Below, piece by piece: positions 11,926 through 23,800 of a DNA stretch of 64,000 nt. The position numbers and the translations under genes were made by a program. The stretch is from Brachionus plicatilis (Eukaryota; Rotifera; Eurotatoria; Ploima; Brachionidae), in the NCBI GenBank assembly GCA_010279815.1, contig QEOQ01000508.1:2686795-2750794 (forward strand), in the 5' to 3' direction. The stretch's first letter is position 1; the number at the start of each line of letters is the position of its first letter. Below the pieces are notes generated by a model that saw nothing but the letters and a program-made list of their open reading frames with translations, searched no databases and was not told the origin of the DNA.

Positions 11926-12312
11926 TGAAATTATGATTAGCTTGCATTAAATTTTATTTTTAAATTATTATGATTTTTTGGTGTTTAATCAGGACCGTCA
12001 CATTTAGAAAATTAGTCCGCTTTTTGATTTCTTTATTGTTTTAACTTTTTTTTATTCATATTTTGTTTAAAAATTGTTAAGTTCCTGTTAAAAGTAATAT
12101 ATCCCTAATACCTTGCACAAATACATAGAAGCAAACATCTAAATTTTAATTTATTATTTAAAATTACTTAAATTTTTTTACCAATTTTTTTGTCATCTTT
12201 ATTCTTACAATTTTAAAAATTTCAGGTAATTTTTTTCAGAAATGCATTACAATACTCATTTGAGTAAACCCAACATATTTAATTGGTAAATTTCCCCTAA
12301 TTTCTTTAAATC

Positions 12313-12320
12313 TATAAATA
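12313..12320 (+). promoter_or_regulatory. TATA box (TATAAATA) of the PARP-like gene
   Basis: TATAAATA lies 36 bases before the ATG at 12356. An in-frame ATG at 12332 is only 12 bases from the box, so it probably precedes the transcription start; this is why 12356 is preferred as the start codon. Confidence 0.45.
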
Positions 12321-12355
12321 TTCGATCAAACATGCTTTTAAAATTTAATTTGAAA

Positions 12356-15300
12356 ATGTCTCAAAATTTCGATTTGGGCAAAATACTCGACAGCTGTTGT
12401 AACAAAAGAAAGCAAAATGGCGATTTTTTCACAACAGAGAAGAAAAAAAGATCAAATTGTCAGCTTAAAATCAATTTTGAAAATGTACTATTTTAATTAG
12501 CTATCAAATTCATTTTAAAAAACCTTTTTAAAAATTTTATCCAGATTTGTTTTCTCGAAAAATGTTGTAAAACAGAGATAAAATGTATCGAAGAAAAATA
12601 CTCAGTAAGAATTGATTTTAACTCAGATAAAGAAAACTCATATATTTCAATCGAACAATCTGGCAGCGACACAACTTTAAAGTCAGAAATAGAATCAGAG
12701 ATTAATGATTTAATTGAGCAAAAAATTCAAAAAACATTCTTATGCTCCCCTATACCTAGATCGAACTATTTAGTAGCTAACCAGTCTTTCATCAAAGTCA
12801 TTCAAGATCTAGAAAGTATTTTAAATTTTAATTAAAATTGTGTGCAAATTAAAATCTTAACTTATAGATCAAAATTCGGCAATTGTTGAATATGAATTAA
12901 ACCATGAACAAGATGCTTCGAACTATGAAAAAGCAGAAGCCGAGATCAATTCTATCAGTAAGATTTATTTGAGTCTCAAAATATTTCTACTTTGAAGACG
13001 AAAAAAACAATATTCCAAAATAAATTGAATAGAAAATTGAAGTTTATGATCAATAATTTCTTATCATTTTCATAATTTTTTATTTAAAAAAAGTTTTAAG
13101 TACTATAAGCTATGTTATCCATGCCAGAAGCATTTTTTACTGCAAAATTTCAATGTTTAACTTATATTAAATGTTTAGTTTAAATTAATTTAGTGACTAT
13201 ATTTTTAATATCTGGCAAACTCTGCTATATTTTAATGACGTAGAATAATTTAGAGATTTAATAAAAAGCTTCTACAGATTAATAAAAATCATACTTTAAA
13301 TAAAATATCAAAATAATCAACCATCTTTTTTTGAATAATAAATTTATTTTATTAAACTACTGGTTTCGAACCGGTTTCTGGTCAAATTAATTCGATGTAA
13401 TTTTTTATTCAATTAAAAATTCCTTACAAAATGAGACTTTAACTATTCAATTTATCAGGAAAAGTTTATAAGTTAACCCTAACAATTTATAACCCTAACC
13501 CTTCGATTCTATATATCTACCCTACCCTATTCGATTTGGACAAACCAGTTCGAAACCGATTTGTCCAAACCGGCCGACTAACCCTAATTAAATTACATTT
13601 TTTATTAATGCATTAAAATAATACTAAAAAATTTAAAATTTGATTCTAAAAAGTTTATATTTGAAATCCTCGAGTCTTAAACCACATTAAAAGCTCATTA
13701 TTTAGCACTTATTATTAAGATTTGTAAAGGAACTGTTTCCTGTTTTTTGGATCTTGGCTTAAGAGTGGGCTGACATAATCGTTGACCCTAAATTCATGTT
13801 TTTTACCTCAGAAATTAAAAAAAAAACATATTTTTTACATGACCATGAAGTCATTTAAGAAAAATTTCTAGGGTGTGTCAGGGACACAATCTCAATAAAA
13901 TTTTTCTAAACCCTAAGATTTATTTTATAAAGATATAATTTATTTTATTTATATAGTTATTTTTTAATTTCTTTAATTTTATTACTTTACATCGCCTTTA
14001 AGGCGTTTAATGAAATAGATAATAATTATAATATTAAGTAAATTATACAGGACAAGTTAAATTAGTCATAAAAAAAGTATTTTATAAAAAAGTAAGTATT
14101 TCACGTATATTAGCATTATTCCTTAATTGTAAAAAAGACATTTAAATTTCTATTCAATTTTTCTACATTTTTTTTATAAATAAAAATCATATTTAAATTT
14201 GGCATCTTAAAGTTGATGATTAATTCAAAATATAATTTCAATTCAGAAAGTTTATCTTTGGATATTAAAATAAATTTTTGGTTTAATTCAAATAATTGTA
14301 ATGTAACATGGTTTACATGCAATGTAGATTTAGAAAATAAAAAAAATTGAAAAATCATTTTCTCAATTCACTGATAAAATAGATTTTTAATTTATTAAAA
14401 TGATTTTTTTGAAGTTTTATTTTCATTTTACTACTTATTTGGAATTTTTTTTTTGAATTTTTTTTAAAAATTTAATTGTGAATGCTAAACAAAAATACTT
14501 TTGAAGCAAAAAATTTCAAAAAAAATCAGTTAATACATTTACTTAGTAAATATAAAAATCGATTATCGATGGATCAAATCATATGCTTTAAACAACATAT
14601 TGAATTTATTCGATCTAGATGTCATTACAGGATAGATATAATAAAAATTCTTTCACACAAATCTTAAAATTTAAATAAAAAACACTATCGAGTATTTATT
14701 ATGCTCTAATAGGATCTTTAATTGATTACAGCTGTAATGAAGATGTTCCCCGACTTTTTATTTGTTTTAATTTAATTTTATTCATTTTATTAATTTAATA
14801 AATATATATATTTTAGTCTTTAGATTTGTATGCAAAGAGTCGAACGATATTAATTTCATAAAGGAAAGATCAATTGAAGCGTTGGGCAGTTTGATAACCT
14901 ACGAAGAAATAACTGACATAAATGAGCCTAGATTATCTTCTCTGCAAGACGAAGATGTAACAATATTTATAAAAAAAAAATTTTTATCTTATATTTTCTT
15001 AAAGATTTGGGATTTACGGAAAAAGTTTCCTCAATTTGATATAAAATGGGAAAATAAAAAAATTTTAATTCATGGACCAAAATATGATAAAATAAATTTA
15101 ACATCACATTTAAGAGAAAAAATAATAGATCGTCTTATAAAAGATCAGCCAAATGTTCCCTTTTATTGGGAAACTAAATATTACGTGCAATATAATAAAA
15201 ACAATAACTTATTGGTTAAACTAGATTGCACAAGTCAAGAATTCAAATTAATTTCTGCAGATCTGAATGCCAATTTAAACAATCGTGTTAAAAATTTACT

Positions 15301-17371
15301 CGTAAATACTTTTTAACTTTATTTTAAGATCACATTTTTTTAATCTCTCAAGCTCAAAATCATCGTTTTATTTTATATTAAATTACTGTAAACTCTTGAC
15401 CTATGTCAAAATTTGGGTTTATTCTATACACAACTAATACCATCGAAACCATGTTATAAAATTTTTTATTTTTTTAAGGATAAACCTTGACGTCTGACTT
15501 TAAACTACAGTACTGAAGAAATGGCGACTGGTCAAATCACTATAATATATAGTACTGCTACGAAAAACTGTTTTTACGTAATTTTACGTGAATTTACGTA
15601 TAATTACGTAAAATTACCACAGTAAAAAAGAGTAAATTTACCGGATTTTACGTAATTTCACGTAAAATTACCGGAAATTACGTAATTTTACGTAAAAAGT
15701 AAAAATTCCAAAAAATACTACTTTTTTTGAGAATTTTGACATTTTCTGACTTTTTTGAAATTTTTTGGTCCTGAATTCGAAAAAAAAAAAATGACTTTTT
15801 TTCACGTAAAATTACGTGAAATTTTATTTAAAAGTGGTAAATTTTTGTAATTTTTAGTAAAAAAAAGTTATAAAAAAGTAAAATTTTTAAATCTTTGAAA
15901 AATTTTACGGAATTATATTTTTTTATTTTATCATTTTTTTGCTGTCGCCAGCTTTTTTAAATGATTTTTTGAAATTTGAATTTTTTGGCACCAGCTTCAA
16001 CAAATTTTCTTTAATAAAAAAAAATAAAAAATTAAAGCTGTTTTTTTTTCATTAATTACTTGCTTTTTATTTCCTCCTTTCATTATGAAATTTTTTTTCA
16101 AAAAACCCTAGAGTCTTACCTTTGTCATTTACAAATCTCTTCATTATTTCACTTCTGAGACGATTTGTAAATGGCTTATTATTGGCTTATTATTGAAATT
16201 AAGTAAAATTACGTAATTTCGGGTAATTTTACGTGAAATTACGTAAAATCCGGTTAATTTACTATTTTTTACTTTGGTAATTTTACGTAAAATTACGTAA
16301 AAACAGTTTTTCGTAGCAGTACTGTATGTATCTAATAATTTCAATATTAAAAAAACTTGATTTAAATTTTTCTTTTTTTTTTAACTTTTTTTCACTTTTT
16401 TATATTACTATTTTTAACTAAAATCAATATAAATTTACGAAAATTTACGTAAAAAAATACTTTTTTTTTTTAATTAAAATTTTTAAAAAAAAGTGAAAAT
16501 ATTGCAAAAATTTGGATTTTTTTGGCCCTTTTCGTTTTTACGAAATTTTACCTAAAATCCGTTAAATTCTGGTAAATTTACGGGAATTCCGGTAAATTTC
16601 CTGTTTTTCACTTTTGCGATTTTTTGTAAAATTACCGGAATTCTTGTAAATTTAATAAAATTTTGGTAAAGCAATAGGAACAAATCAGTACTGTAAGAGT
16701 AAGCGCAAAAGTTTGATTTTATTCTTTAAATAATTTCGAAGTTATTTTGTAATAAACTTTAAAAATTTTAGAGTTAAATTCGAAATTGAAAAAAATTAAA
16801 AATTAAATTAAATTAAAAAATCAACCTAGGCTAGTAATGCTCGAAAGGTAGCAGGAATTTTTTTGTGCTGAAAAAACTATTTAAATGATGATTTAAATTT
16901 ATTTTTTAGATTTATCGAAATCAAAACTATAACTTGTATCAAATGTATTTCCATTACAAAAAAAAACTCGAATCAGATACTCAAAACGCTAATGAAATGA
17001 ATTTATTCCATGGAACAGATGAAGAAATAGCAACGACAATATGTAAGAATGGTTTCAATAGAAGTTTTTGTGGCAAAAATGGTACTGCGTATGGTCAAGG
17101 CGTTTATTTTTCAACAAATTCTTCATATGCAAAAAACTTCTCAAAAAAAGAAAAGAAATGGTTAATAAAAGCAAAAGTTGCTGTCGGTCAAAGTTGCATT
17201 GGAGAGTCTTCAATGAAGATACCAAATGAACCATATAATTCAACATGCAATCATCAAAGAGATATTTTTGTATGCTATCATGATAATCAATGCTATCCCG
17301 ATTACCTCATTTGTTTTGAAGAAGTTAGTAATCGGTTTAAAAAAAAATCTTTGATAAACAGGATAATATGA
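12356..17371 (+). CDS. PARP14-like mono-ADP-ribosyltransferase, multi-exon
   Basis: Supported exons are 12356-12484, 12545-12815, 12868-12957, 14732-14763, 14817-15301 and 16910-17371 (stop TGA). All have GT..AG borders and join in phase except between 12957 and 14732, where at least one exon is missing; an open stretch at 14482-14667 is a candidate. The last exon is a PARP catalytic domain: LFHGTDEE, GFNRSFCGKNGTAYGQGVYF, then DNQCYPDYLICFEEV. The nicotinamide-pocket His (HGT) and Tyr (YFS) are present; the third triad position appears hydrophobic (Leu of YLI), as in mono-ADP-ribosyltransferases of the PARP10/14/15 group. Upstream exons carry KH-like stretches (IKCIEEKYSVRIDF; FDIKWENKKILIHGP), matching the KH/RRM-rich N-terminal parts of that group. 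No macrodomain seen. The 1.6-kb last intron holds transposon copies. Known relatives act in stress and antiviral signalling. Confidence 0.8.
13362..13557. repeat. Inverted repeat element in a PARP-gene intron
   Basis: The left arm GGTTTCGAACCGGTTT at 13362 pairs with the right arm, which reads AACCAGTTCGAAACC at about 13543-13557. Further pairing follows (GGTCAAATTAATTCGA against TCGATTTGGAC). It includes CCCTAAC-rich stretches between the arms. It looks like a small foldback element; no target duplication identified. Confidence 0.5.
15508..16693. mobile_element. TA-flanked non-autonomous element (outer), Tc1/mariner-like ends
   Basis: Starts TA|CAGTACTGA at 15506-15516 and ends TCAGTACTG|TA at 16685-16695, so both ends are the same 8-9-bp sequence next to TA dinucleotides, as in Tc1/mariner-type elements (TA target, CAGT-type ends). 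The interior is rich in TTACCGGAATT and GGTAAATTTAC motifs and has no transposase. A second element is nested inside (15550-16324). A fragment with the same right end lies at 60905-61075. Confidence 0.5.
15550..16324. mobile_element. Nested MITE with long ACGTAA-rich inverted repeats
   Basis: Left end TA|TAGTACTGCTACGAAAAACT and right end AGTTTTTCGTAGCAGTACTG|TA are inverted copies. The arms extend about 140 bases (left 15550-15690, right 16190-16324) and consist of near-tandem TTACGTAAAATTACG words. The flanking TA on both sides fits a TA target duplication. No coding capacity. It sits inside the outer element and inside the last PARP intron. Confidence 0.7.
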
Positions 17372-17893
17372 TTTTTTTTCTTTCATTTTAATAAACGTCT
17401 AGTAACCAGCATTATTGAAATAAAAAAGTAATTAATATTAATAAATAAAATAAGTATTAGAAATTATTTAATTAAGAAAAAAAAATTTTAATCAAAAATT
17501 CAAAAAATCTTTTTGATTTAAATTAATTGACTAAAATTTTAGCAAACATCATAAATGCATTTACTATTTTTACCTCTGGTCGAATAAATTAGAAAAAAGA
17601 AAAAAATTTTCAAAAAGTTCTATTATCGATAATCGAAAATAAAAAATATAAATAAATAATAAATTAAAAAATATTTTTTTTATTTTTTGAGCCTTAAATT
17701 TTCATCATGCTCGTACATCCGGCATTCAATTAACTAAATTGAACTTAACCTCTTTTTAAATTCCAATCTCAAATCACTCATATTGAGCATATCAAAATAA
17801 ATAAGAAATAAAGTTGAATTATAAATTTATTATTTCAAAAAATAATTAAAAAAAATAACTTTTTTTTTAAATATTAAGAATTGTCAATAATTA
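17372..17893. other. Spacer between convergent PARP and channel genes
   Basis: 3' flanks of two convergent genes: AATAAA-type sites follow the PARP stop at 17369-17371, and TTTATT sites near 17830 (minus strand AATAAA) follow the channel stop at 17894. No gene seen. The tandem duplication unit A begins near 17785. Confidence 0.5.
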
Positions 17894-20800
17894 TTATTCA
17901 TCTACCAGGCTGCTTATATTACTTAAATATAAAACATCAACTTGCGGACGCTCTAAAAATAAAAATTTAAAAACTCAGTTAAAGTTCTTTCCCAATTTTA
18001 AAAAATCAAATTAAAGTAATTAAAAAATTTCTGAAATAAAAAAGAGAATATTCGGTAAAGTTTACTCGAAGCAAGACAATAAAAATACTTGATTTTCGAA
18101 GAACCGACTATAAAATATTAGAAATAAATTAAATAATTTTATTATAATAAAGCTAATGTTGTTAAAAATAAAGAAAATAATGGCTAAAATTATTAAATAA
18201 ATGTGAGTTTGAAGCATAAGCATTTAGAATATATTTATAAAAAGTGAAAGAAAACATCGGTGAATGATAAAAAAAAATCTCAAAATAATCTAATTATCAA
18301 AAAAAATTACTTTAAGACACATTATTATACATTCATATCTTTCATTTGACATATTAAATGAAAGATATGAATGTTTACTAGATTAAGTTTGCAATTTAAG
18401 CAATTTTTGATTAATTTAAAAATAGCAAAGAATTTACTGAAGTCAACATAAACTAATTTATAGTGCTTTTTAGGTTTAAACAATAGTGATTAATATTAAA
18501 TAATCAGTTTTCCAACAAACAAATATTTTTAAAGTTTTACTATTATTTTTCATTTATATTTCAAAAATTTAAGAGATCGACCTCGTAATTTGACTATCAT
18601 AAATTTAAGTAATTTTTTAAAAATATTTGAAAAAATTATAAAAATAACAGAGTTACAACTTTATGTATACATCTACTTAAATTTTCTCAAATTTTTCAAT
18701 TTATTTTATTATTTAAATAAATAGCTAAAGTCATTTATTTTAATCTCAAAATTATAAAGAGTCTAATCTATATAATCTTTCATTTTTTTATAAAGAAAAA
18801 TTTTGATGTTACTTGTTAGCTTTCTTAGTAATTATAAAAGTTTAAGTCCTTTTATATTATATTGGTAACTCATATTAAACTTTTGTAAATAGTTAATTAT
18901 CAACTTGTTTAATAGAATACTCAGAAAATATTTTTGTTGACAAAATGAAAAACTGAAAAATGAATTTTTATGTTTATCTTATCTCCGTTCATGAAAGATT
19001 TAAAATAAACAAAGAAATAATGGTTAAAAAAATTTAAATAAAAAATTGTATTTTAATTGGATTTCGAAATGATTTGTATTTATAGAAAATAATAAGATGA
19101 AAATATTTAAATAAATTCTCAGTTATATTATTCATAAATTTAATGATAGCAAAATGAGGTCGACCTTACAAAAAATTAATTTTTTAAAATAAAACTGCAA
19201 ACAAATCTTATTTATTAAGACCTTTTTTTAAAATTATTAAAATCGAAAAAAATTACCTCTGATGTTGTTTTCGTTTGCTTAAAAAATAAATTTATCTTTT
19301 AATTTTTTTTTATTCAATTAAAAATCTTACTTTGGTTTTTGTTCATTTCTATAAGTATGTTAATGCTATTCGTTATTTGTTTGATTTGGTCTTGGAAATT
19401 TTTGGTTTCAGTTTTCGATGATTCATTTTGTTCACAGCACTTTTTATTATTTAATGATTCATATTTAATGTTTATTTTATGAACAGATTCTGCAATCGGA
19501 TCAAGTAAAACTTTGAAATCAATATCATTTTTTTGATCACTTGGTTTATATTTTTTTATGTATTCATCTGGAATTTTCAGCAACGATCTTATTCGAGAAC
19601 TATCACATATAATTTGTTCATAGATCAAAATTTCCTTGGCTCTCTGTAATAAAAAAAGACTTTTTGAAAAAGAACGAACTCTTTCAAAAGTGCTTGTCAA
19701 TAAAGCAATAAAAATGTTAAGTAAAATTAATGTAGTGGCACCAATATAAAGACCGAAAAAAAAATCGGCAATTTCACTATCCAATTCATTATATCCCTTT
19801 TAAATTAAGAAAAAATTTAATTATTTTAAATTTTTTTTTATTTATTTAATTACTGCAAAGTCAATATCGCTAATACCAAATGAAGTAGTGAACAAATAGA
19901 AAACTGCTTTATTGTAGCTTTCCATTCCTCCAAGAACTGTTTGGTTGTTAGAAGGACATTCTTGAGCTTCAGGAATGCAGCTAATTGTTTGCCCATTACC
20001 AAACAAAATATAAAAACTTGTTGTGAATGGTATCAACGTTATTAAAAAAACAAGAATCCAGACAAAAATGTCCCATACTTTTTAATTTTTATATTATGTT
20101 ATTAGCTTATTTGAAAAAAAAATAAAACTACCTATAAAATACAGGGTCATTACAAGCATTCCAAATGGCTACGAAGAAAAATTACTAAATAAAATAATTT
20201 AAGAAAAAAATTCAAATTTTTGTACTTCCCAGAGGATTCTTCCATTTTTTAACACTCTCGCTGATACTAAAAGAACACTAATCGACGTGACTCTAATGTG
20301 ATTTCGGGCTTTTATCTCACTGTGGTTTAATATGTCATCTAGATGGGTTCCTAATGCAGCAATTACAAAAATAATTGTAATGATGTCAAAAATGTTCCTT
20401 AAAATTAAAAAAAAATATAAAAGTATTTTTTTAATACTTTTTCTAGCAACTTCGTGGTTAGTTAAGTAATTTTATATATTTAAAAAAAAAGAAACAAATA
20501 AAATTCTTCCTGTTGATGATTCTACAACTTTTTGTTTTAGAATATGATTTTCTTTTATCTAAATTTAAATAATTTCCAATCAAATTATATTTTAAAAAAT
20601 TGCGTAAGTTTGGTAAAATATAAAAAAGTTAAAAATGGCTACAAAGCTTTTTTTTTGCATGGATATTACAAAAATTTATGGAATTTTCTGTAAGATTAAA
20701 TCAAATTACATCAATATCTGTAAGAAAAGGTAAATTGTAAAATTTTAATTTTTGCTTTTTTTTTCAATCTTAAATAAATTAATTATACCGACTTTTAAAA

Positions 20801-23800
20801 TCAGGTCCATTTCCCACAAAAACTCTCTGTGAATGACTGAGTTCATTTTAAGGAAAGTATTGACATGCAGCGCTACATGACTGGCAAAGCCCAAATAATA
20901 ATATAGTAAATGTTAAAGAAAGCCTGTTTGAAATCTTTTTCGGGGTTTTTGTAACTTAAATTTTAGTATACTGATTTTAGGGCATCAGAGTGCTTTTCAA
21001 ACTTTGTATGTGGAGTTAAGTAGCAAATTATCTAAACTTTGAAGCCGGATCACAAAACCTAAACTAAATTAATCCCAATATCTTAGAAAGATTTTGAGTG
21101 TGAAATATATTTTCAAAAATATCAAAAAGATATTCAAAAAGCATTTTAAATAAAATTAAATTTTTTGTCAAATGTGGAAAATAATGAAAAAAAAATAAAA
21201 AAAATAACAAAAACATTTTCGTTTTTATGTTCAAAGTGGCAGTTTTTGGTTATTATTAAAATTAAATTTTTCATTGGTTTTATTTTATCTTGTCATTCTA
21301 AAATATTTTTTCAGTATTTTTTCTAGAGTGAAGTTTTCAGGACGGGTTTTAGCCAATCTTCTATTTGGACTGGTCACTGATTTGTAACAATGACTTAACC
21401 TAAATTTAGTTGCACATAATATTTTCAAAGCCAAAGAAAAATATAAATCTTTCTAATCATTTGAATTTTAGCCAAAAATATTTTCTCATTTTTTAAACCT
21501 AACATTAACCATTGAAAATAATAATTCATGGAAAACTTTAAAATTTAAATATTTAAAAGTTTTATTTCAATATTATCAAGCAAAATAATTTCACTAACAT
21601 AGAATTTACGGTTTTTTAATCGTTCAGAACGTTCAAATTTCTTCCTTTTTTGATGTATCTAAAAAAAAGTTATTAAAATATATTTAAAAAAATACTGCAA
21701 CAAAGTGCAACAAAAAAGGAAGAAATTTTGTTCGATTTTTAGTTAAATTTCACAATACCTATTTTTAAAACTCTAGAAAAAAGATTAAAAGATAGCACGG
21801 AAAATTGATCAAAATATTTTAAATGCGCAATTTAATTTCACTAACATAGAATTTACGGTTTTTTAAATGTTCTAAGCTTTATTATTAAGGTATTGTGAAA
21901 TTCAAATACAAATTGAATAAAATTTCTTCCTTTTTTGATGAATCTAAAATATTTATCATACTTTGTTGCACCTTTGTCTCCTAAAATATTTTTTCTCATG
22001 TTTTAATAAGACAAAAAATTAAATATCAATAAGATATAAATTGATTATTGGTTTAAATATACTAAAAAAAAAGAAATAATTGATTTTATTTTACAAAGTA
22101 TGTTGCACTTTGTTGCAGTATTTTTTTAAGTATAATTTATTAACTTTATTTTAAATTCATCAAAAAAGGAAGATTTTTTGGTTCAATTTGTATTTGAATT
22201 TCACAGTACCTATTTTTAAGACTCTAGAAAAAGGATAGTAATTTTTAAAAATGCAATCAAATCTAAAATTGCATTTAAAATATTAATCATTTTCAGATCT
22301 TAAATTTTATCAAAAATTTTATTGTCTCATTCAATAAAATTCTAAAGACTTTTTGGTAATTCATTTAACAAAAACTAAAAATTCTAAATAAATTCAATTC
22401 TAACTAATATTTATTTAATTATTTTCTAATTTTTGATGATGTCACGATGCAAAAAAATTGTTTAAAATTCATTAATAGCTTACAAACCTAAAAAAATCCA
22501 GGAATTTTGTGGAAATTTTAAAGAAATTTTGTAGTTCATTTTATAATTATCTTTAATGAATAAATACTAAAATTCTTAAAACCATTCTTTAGAGAATCTC
22601 TAAAATGTCTTCAAAATTATTTTGACTGGGGTGCCTTAAAATATTTAATGATTTGAGAATTAGCTTCACAGTCAGAAAAAAAAACTTTCCTCGTACTTTA
22701 TTTAGCTCTTATTATTTTAAATTTTAAATTGTATTTTTTTTACTTACCATGGATCTGCAATATAAGATAGGCTAAGTTTTTTGGAATCTTGGTTTAATTT
22801 TGTTTCATATGATATGAAATGTTTTTCAATTGAATTGAATTTTTCTTCTTTTGAAATGGATTTTTTTTCATTTGGAATTATTTCTTGATTATTCGTTCCA
22901 AATCGAAATGTTATTTCTTTTTTTAATTCATCTTGACGATTTTCTTGTATTTTCTAAAAAAATTGATTTTTAGTTTAAAGTGAATTAATAAAAATTCGAA
23001 AGAACATTTTGATGTCGTTTTTTGCTTGTTAATTCAATAATCTCAATAATAATCATTGTGATTAATCCAACTATTCCAAATATCTAAATAAAAATTATCT
23101 ATTAAATTCTATTTGAATCAATGCTTCAAATAATACAAATAAAAATAGTCTCCACCATTCTTGAGGAAAATTGTACACATATCTAATATCATAGCTAATC
23201 AATACGGCCCAAACATTCCAAATGACACAAAACAAAAAATCGACAAGAAATTTACCCCAAAACCACCATAAATGCTGATAAAATTTGAAATTAATCAATG
23301 TTTGCATTACTGGATGCGAAATTAAATCCAAATTTTCTTGCTCAATGATGTATTCAAGCTAAATAAGCTAAAATTAATATTTTGCCTTTTGTTCAATAAA
23401 ATTCCCTAAAAACATGCCAAAGTATGAAAAAAATTATCAAAATCAACACGAAAATAAAAAAAAAAAACATGAAAAATATTTCAAAAACAAAAAGATCGAA
23501 AAAAGTTAGTATAAATATTTTCATTTTTAAATAAATCAGAATTTAGCATCAAATTTAAAATCAAAATATAAATTTTTTCATCCAATTAAATTTTTATCGT
23601 CAAATTTTTTTATGCAACAAATTAAAAATAACTAAAAAAAATGATACTTATACATCAATTTTTATTATTAATTGATTTTTTTTTAAATATTTATTTAATA
23701 ATAAAAATTTAGTTTTGAATAATTATTTCTCCTTTATCAATTTAAGAAATTTCACAATACCAAATATCTAAATAAAAATCAATATAATAAATAAATATCT

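Noticed and set aside
13470..13600. CCCTAAC words as interstitial telomere repeats
   Set aside because: Only isolated, non-tandem copies occur inside an inverted-repeat element.
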